Assembly: GCA_029935325.1 (NCBI GenBank)
Contig: JAOZKO010000017.1
Coordinates: 1 to 18,527, forward strand
DNA length: 18,527 nucleotides
Direction of reading: 5' to 3'
DNA from: Bacteroidales bacterium
GTDB taxonomy: Bacteria; Bacteroidota; Bacteroidia; Bacteroidales; UBA1556
The notes beneath the pieces were generated by a model. That model ran no database searches. It was not told where the DNA came from and worked only from the letters and a program-made list of their open reading frames with translations. Positions 15,979 through 18,527 of this stretch are shown piece after piece (position 1 is the first letter of the stretch; each line of letters opens with the position of its first letter). The translations under genes and the position numbers were made by a program.

Positions 15979-16014
15979 TTAAAGCTAAAGGTGAATTGTC
16001 ACCTTTAGCTTTAA
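15979..16014 (+). terminator. Perfect 16-bp hairpin between two genes (terminator or leader structure)
   Basis: The arms 15979-15994 and 15999-16014 are perfectly complementary, around the 4-nt loop ATTG. It begins 8 nt after one stop codon and ends 10 nt before the next ATG. No clean T-run follows (GCTTTATAAT). It may terminate the upstream transcript, or fold in the leader of the downstream gene and influence its translation. Confidence 0.5.
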
Positions 16015-16024
16015 GCTTTATAAT

Positions 16025-17566
16025 ATGAGATACTATATAGCCATATCGTCATTTTTACTATTCGCAGTCAGTTTGTCTGCCCAAGTTACTTATAGTAAAA
16101 TTTATAATCCTATGGGTCACGGTACTTCAGGAATGAATATTATTGAAGTAAATGATACAAACTATATTTTTGATATGACATCAAAAGATTCTCAAACCTA
16201 TTATGCATTAAATAGAAATATTCTAACAACAGATATATATGGCGATTCAATATTATCTACAACACTTGGTATTGATAGTCATATTATTTATAATGCATTT
16301 TCAATATTGGGAAACAACAATGGATATATTTGGTCAGGCACTGTTGGTTATCCAAATCATGCATCAGCCTATTTAATATATACAGATAGCAATTTCAACA
16401 AAACAAATCAAATAATTTATGGCGATACAGTTGGAAGCACATATACATTTCTATCAATTGATGACGCTTGTCGTTTAAATTCAAGAGATTTAATGTTTTG
16501 TGGCGAGGAGTATGATACTAATACAACTAGCAATTCTAAGATACAACTGATGAAAACCGATAGTTTAGGTAGCTTATTATGGAAAAAGAATTATAGTTAT
16601 AAAACAAATAACCGAGCATGGTTTATGGAATCTAGTCCAGATGGCGGAGCAATTATAGGAGGCAATAGTTTTAACGGAGCCACACTTCAAGGGCAATTGC
16701 GCACCTACGATGCCACAGTACTAAAAGTTGACAGTGCCGGCAATGAGCAATGGCATAAGGTATGGGGCAATCCAAATCTTAACGACGATTGGGCTGTGGT
16801 GAAAAATAGCGGTGATGGAAACTATATTGTGGGTACGGCTTATGCCGAATGGGATACTATTATGAATAATTATACTGATAAATCACATAGGAATGTAAAT
16901 GTAATTAAATTAGATTCAATTGGAAATGATATCTGGAATAAAAAATATTGCTCAGAAGAGAGAACTCGTCAATTGTCAAGACTTGTAGTTTTGCCAAATA
17001 AAAACATTGTTGTAATTGGGAATTATATAGAATTAGATGCTATAAATCCACCACATCAATATACCAGAGCATGGATATTAATGCTAAATTCCAACGGAGA
17101 TAGTTTATGGTATAAAGAATATACGCATTATATTTCGGAGGGTGTTGAGAATATTCTTAACGATATCAAACCCACACCTGACGGTGGTTATATTTGTTGT
17201 GGGGAGTTTTCGGATGGGCATAATGGCATTCCCCAAAGTCTTTGGGTGCTTAAATTAGATAGTATGGGTTGGTATTATGGGATGGGTTTTGAAAGTGAAA
17301 AGGCTAAAGGCAAAAGTTTAAAGTTTAAAGTTTTCCCAAATCCAACATCTGATTTTATCACTGTAGATATAAGTAATATTACTCAATATAAGAATTTGAG
17401 TTTGCATCTTACTAATTCGGAGCTTAAAGAGTTGAAGGTAGTTGCTGTTGAAAGAAACTCCAATTCTATTAAAATAGATTTACATAATTATCCCTCGGGA
17501 GTGTATTTTATCCGCTTGCAGAGTGGAGTGGAGATTTTGGGAGTTGAGAAGGTTGTGGTTCAATGA
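16025..17566 (+). CDS. T9SS-exported beta-propeller-like protein of unknown function
   Basis: A 513-aa secreted protein. Signal peptide 1-19 (AISSFLLFAVSLSA). Residues about 20-430 contain repeated units of the type found in Bacteroidota beta-propeller-like proteins: SPDGGAIIGGNSF, then NSGDGNYIVGTAY, and later PTPDGGYICCGEFSD, interleaved with LKVDSAGNEQWHKVWG, IKLDSIGNDIWNKKY and LKLDSMGWYYGMG. Residues about 435-513 are a type A T9SS sorting domain (FKVFPNPTSDFITVDI, then LHNYPSGVYFIRLQSG). Adhesion or binding is the usual guess for such proteins, but no ligand or catalytic site is visible. The start is fixed by the signal peptide. It has its own leader with the hairpin at 15979-16014, and no TAnnTTTG element was found. 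Confidence 0.88.
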   Translation: MRYYIAISSFLLFAVSLSAQVTYSKIYNPMGHGTSGMNIIEVNDTNYIFDMTSKDSQTYYALNRNILTTDIYGDSILSTTLGIDSHIIYNAFSILGNNNGYIWSGTVGYPNHASAYLIYTDSNFNKTNQIIYGDTVGSTYTFLSIDDACRLNSRDLMFCGEEYDTNTTSNSKIQLMKTDSLGSLLWKKNYSYKTNNRAWFMESSPDGGAIIGGNSFNGATLQGQLRTYDATVLKVDSAGNEQWHKVWGNPNLNDDWAVVKNSGDGNYIVGTAYAEWDTIMNNYTDKSHRNVNVIKLDSIGNDIWNKKYCSEERTRQLSRLVVLPNKNIVVIGNYIELDAINPPHQYTRAWILMLNSNGDSLWYKEYTHYISEGVENILNDIKPTPDGGYICCGEFSDGHNGIPQSLWVLKLDSMGWYYGMGFESEKAKGKSLKFKVFPNPTSDFITVDISNITQYKNLSLHLTNSELKELKVVAVERNSNSIKIDLHNYPSGVYFIRLQSGVEILGVEKVVVQ

Positions 17567-17603
17567 GCAATTACAAAAGCATTTAAACTGCTAACCGAAA
17601 AAA

Positions 17604-17666
17604 CTTAATCATTACGAATTATTACTTGAAAATTGAGCGTTGAATATTGAATATTGAATATTTGAA
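17604..17666. repeat. Heptad repeat array between convergent genes
   Basis: Nine 7-bp units in one register: CTTAATC, ATTACGA, ATTATTA, CTTGAAA, ATTGAGC, GTTGAAT, ATTGAAT, ATTGAAT, ATTTGAA. All have TT at positions 2-3. TTGAAAATT also occurs as a direct repeat at 17626-17634 and 17662-17670. No stem-loop terminator was found in the 110-nt gap between the two genes. Confidence 0.7.
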
Positions 17667-17676
17667 AATTTCTTCT

Positions 17677-18327
17677 CTAAAAAGATTTAAGCAACTCAAT
17701 AGTCTTAGTAGGATTTTCCGATCCAAAAACAGCATTACCAGCAACCAATACATCAGCACCTGCTTCTACCAATTGTTTTATATTATGAGTTCCAACACCT
17801 CCATCAATTTCTATAAGTGCTTTTGAATTCTTTTTTAGTATAAGTTCTTTTAGTGCTTTAATTTTATCAAAAGTATTTTCGATAAATTTTTGCCCTCCAT
17901 AACCTGGATTTACGCTCATAAGAAGAACAACATCCAAATCAGCAATAATATTTTCTAATAATGAAACAGAGGTATGAGGATTTAGCACAACACCAGCTTT
18001 GCATCCTAGGTCTTTAATAGCGTGAATACTTCGGTGCAAATGATTTACAGCTTCGTAATGCACGGTAATAATATCTGCGCCAGCTTTTACAAATTCTTCT
18101 AAGTATCTATCGGGATCAACAATCATAAGATGAACATCCAAAGGTTTTTGGGTCATCTTTTTCACGCTTTTTATAATAGGAAAACCGAAGGATATATTTG
18201 GAACAAACAGTCCATCCATAATATCAAGATGTAACCAATCAGCTTGTGAGTTGTTTAGCATTTCCACATCTTTGCCTAGATTGGCAAAATCTGCTGATAG
18301 TAGTGATGGTGCGATTAAGTGGGACAT
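17677..18327 (-). CDS. rpe: Ribulose-phosphate 3-epimerase
   Basis: A 216-aa TIM-barrel enzyme that interconverts ribulose 5-phosphate and xylulose 5-phosphate in the pentose phosphate pathway. Family motifs are all present: IAPSLLSADFANLG at 5-18, LHLDIMDGLFVPNISFG at 32-48 with metal ligands H33 and D35, VHLMI with H66, the signature MSVNPGYGGQKF at 137-148, and IEIDGGV with catalytic D175. Length and start are typical. It lies alone, convergent with the T9SS cargo gene, with heptad repeats on both sides in opposite orientation. Confidence 0.97.
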   Translation of the reverse strand: MSHLIAPSLLSADFANLGKDVEMLNNSQADWLHLDIMDGLFVPNISFGFPIIKSVKKMTQKPLDVHLMIVDPDRYLEEFVKAGADIITVHYEAVNHLHRSIHAIKDLGCKAGVVLNPHTSVSLLENIIADLDVVLLMSVNPGYGGQKFIENTFDKIKALKELILKKNSKALIEIDGGVGTHNIKQLVEAGADVLVAGNAVFGSENPTKTIELLKSF

Positions 18328-18362
18328 ATTAATAGTAGTTTAATAATTTATCTTATGTTTGG

Positions 18363-18396
18363 CAAAACTAAACTATTTTTTTATTCAAATATCAAA
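18363..18396 (-). promoter_or_regulatory. Promoter for rpe
   Basis: On the minus strand TAGTTTTG (18363-18370) matches TAnnTTTG, 35 nt before the rpe ATG. A TTTG at 18393-18396 lies 22 nt further upstream, within the 17-23 nt range accepted for Bacteroidota promoters. Another TTTG at 18386-18389 is too close (15 nt). Confidence 0.55.
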
Positions 18397-18399
18397 GAG

Positions 18400-18441
18400 A
18401 ATAATGAATAATGAACAAGGAATTATGAATAATGAGGTTTG
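18400..18441. repeat. Heptad repeat array (AATAATG type), copy 1
   Basis: Six 7-bp units in register: AATAATG, AATAATG, AACAAGG, AATTATG, AATAATG, AGGTTTG. The first 24 bp recur exactly at 18501-18524. Confidence 0.75.
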
Positions 18442-18452
18442 GTTTTACGGCA

Positions 18453-18487
18453 ATTCGATATTCAACATTCAGTATTCAGTATTCGAT
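18453..18487. repeat. Heptad repeat array (ATTCNNN type)
   Basis: Five contiguous units: ATTCGAT, ATTCAAC, ATTCAGT, ATTCAGT, ATTCGAT. Read on the minus strand they resemble the ATTGAAT units at 17639-17659, so the two arrays flank rpe in opposite orientation. Confidence 0.75.
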
Positions 18488-18500
18488 ATATAAAAAAAGG

Positions 18501-18527
18501 AATAATGAATAATGAACAAGGAATGAT
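18501..18527. repeat. Heptad repeat array (AATAATG type), copy 2, cut by window end
   Basis: AATAATG, AATAATG, AACAAGG, then AAT repeat the first 24 bp of the array at 18400 exactly, 101 bp away. The array may continue past the window edge. Confidence 0.75.

Overview
The window looks like chromosomal DNA of an AT-rich member of the Bacteroidota, possibly an uncultured marine, gut or sediment lineage. The evidence is: two proteins with type IX secretion (T9SS) type A C-terminal sorting domains and a third ORF that resembles a bare sorting domain; PKD-rich secreted peptidases; Bacteroidota-style -7 promoter elements (TAnnTTTG) in front of several genes; weak or absent Shine-Dalgarno sequences; and families typical of the phylum. 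There is no rRNA, tRNA, insertion sequence, phage gene or CRISPR array. Most genes look ordinary. The unusual parts are the first 4.7 kb and the intergenic repeats.

Layout. 308-4716 (+) is a three-gene signalling-like cluster: a secreted leucine-rich-repeat protein, an ECF-type sigma factor that ends in a hydrophobic segment, and a single-pass membrane protein in the usual anti-sigma position. By hand alignment, the first and third proteins share a C-terminal module. 4770-6424 (-) holds an RluA-family pseudouridine synthase and panB (pantothenate synthesis), separated by a repeat array. 6748-7161 (+) is an Rrf2-family regulator with three cysteines, preceded by a 9-bp tandem array and followed by a bidirectional terminator.

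7235-11926 (-) encodes a large secreted M4 (thermolysin-like) metallopeptidase with PKD, CUB and T9SS domains, followed 12 nt later by a membrane-anchored SRPBCC/GyrI-like protein. Divergently, 12080-15663 (+) is a tight run: exported C1B (bleomycin-hydrolase-like) cysteine peptidase, small exported protein of unknown function, membrane metallophosphoesterase, and shikimate kinase (aroK) overlapping the previous gene by 8 nt. 15749-15970 is the sorting-domain-like ORF, followed by a perfect hairpin and a second T9SS cargo (16025-17566). rpe (17677-18327, -) closes the window.

How it fits together. The two exported peptidases transcribed from one 153-bp divergent intergenic region suggest shared control of extracellular or periplasmic protein degradation. 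panB, aroK and rpe are housekeeping genes scattered among accessory ones. Three intergenic regions (5531-5600, 17604-17666, 18400-18527) contain short repeats held in a 7-bp register, and a fourth (6493-6635) contains a 9-bp family. The heptad arrays on the two sides of rpe are in opposite orientation. Together with the sigma cluster, this is the most unusual structure in the window.
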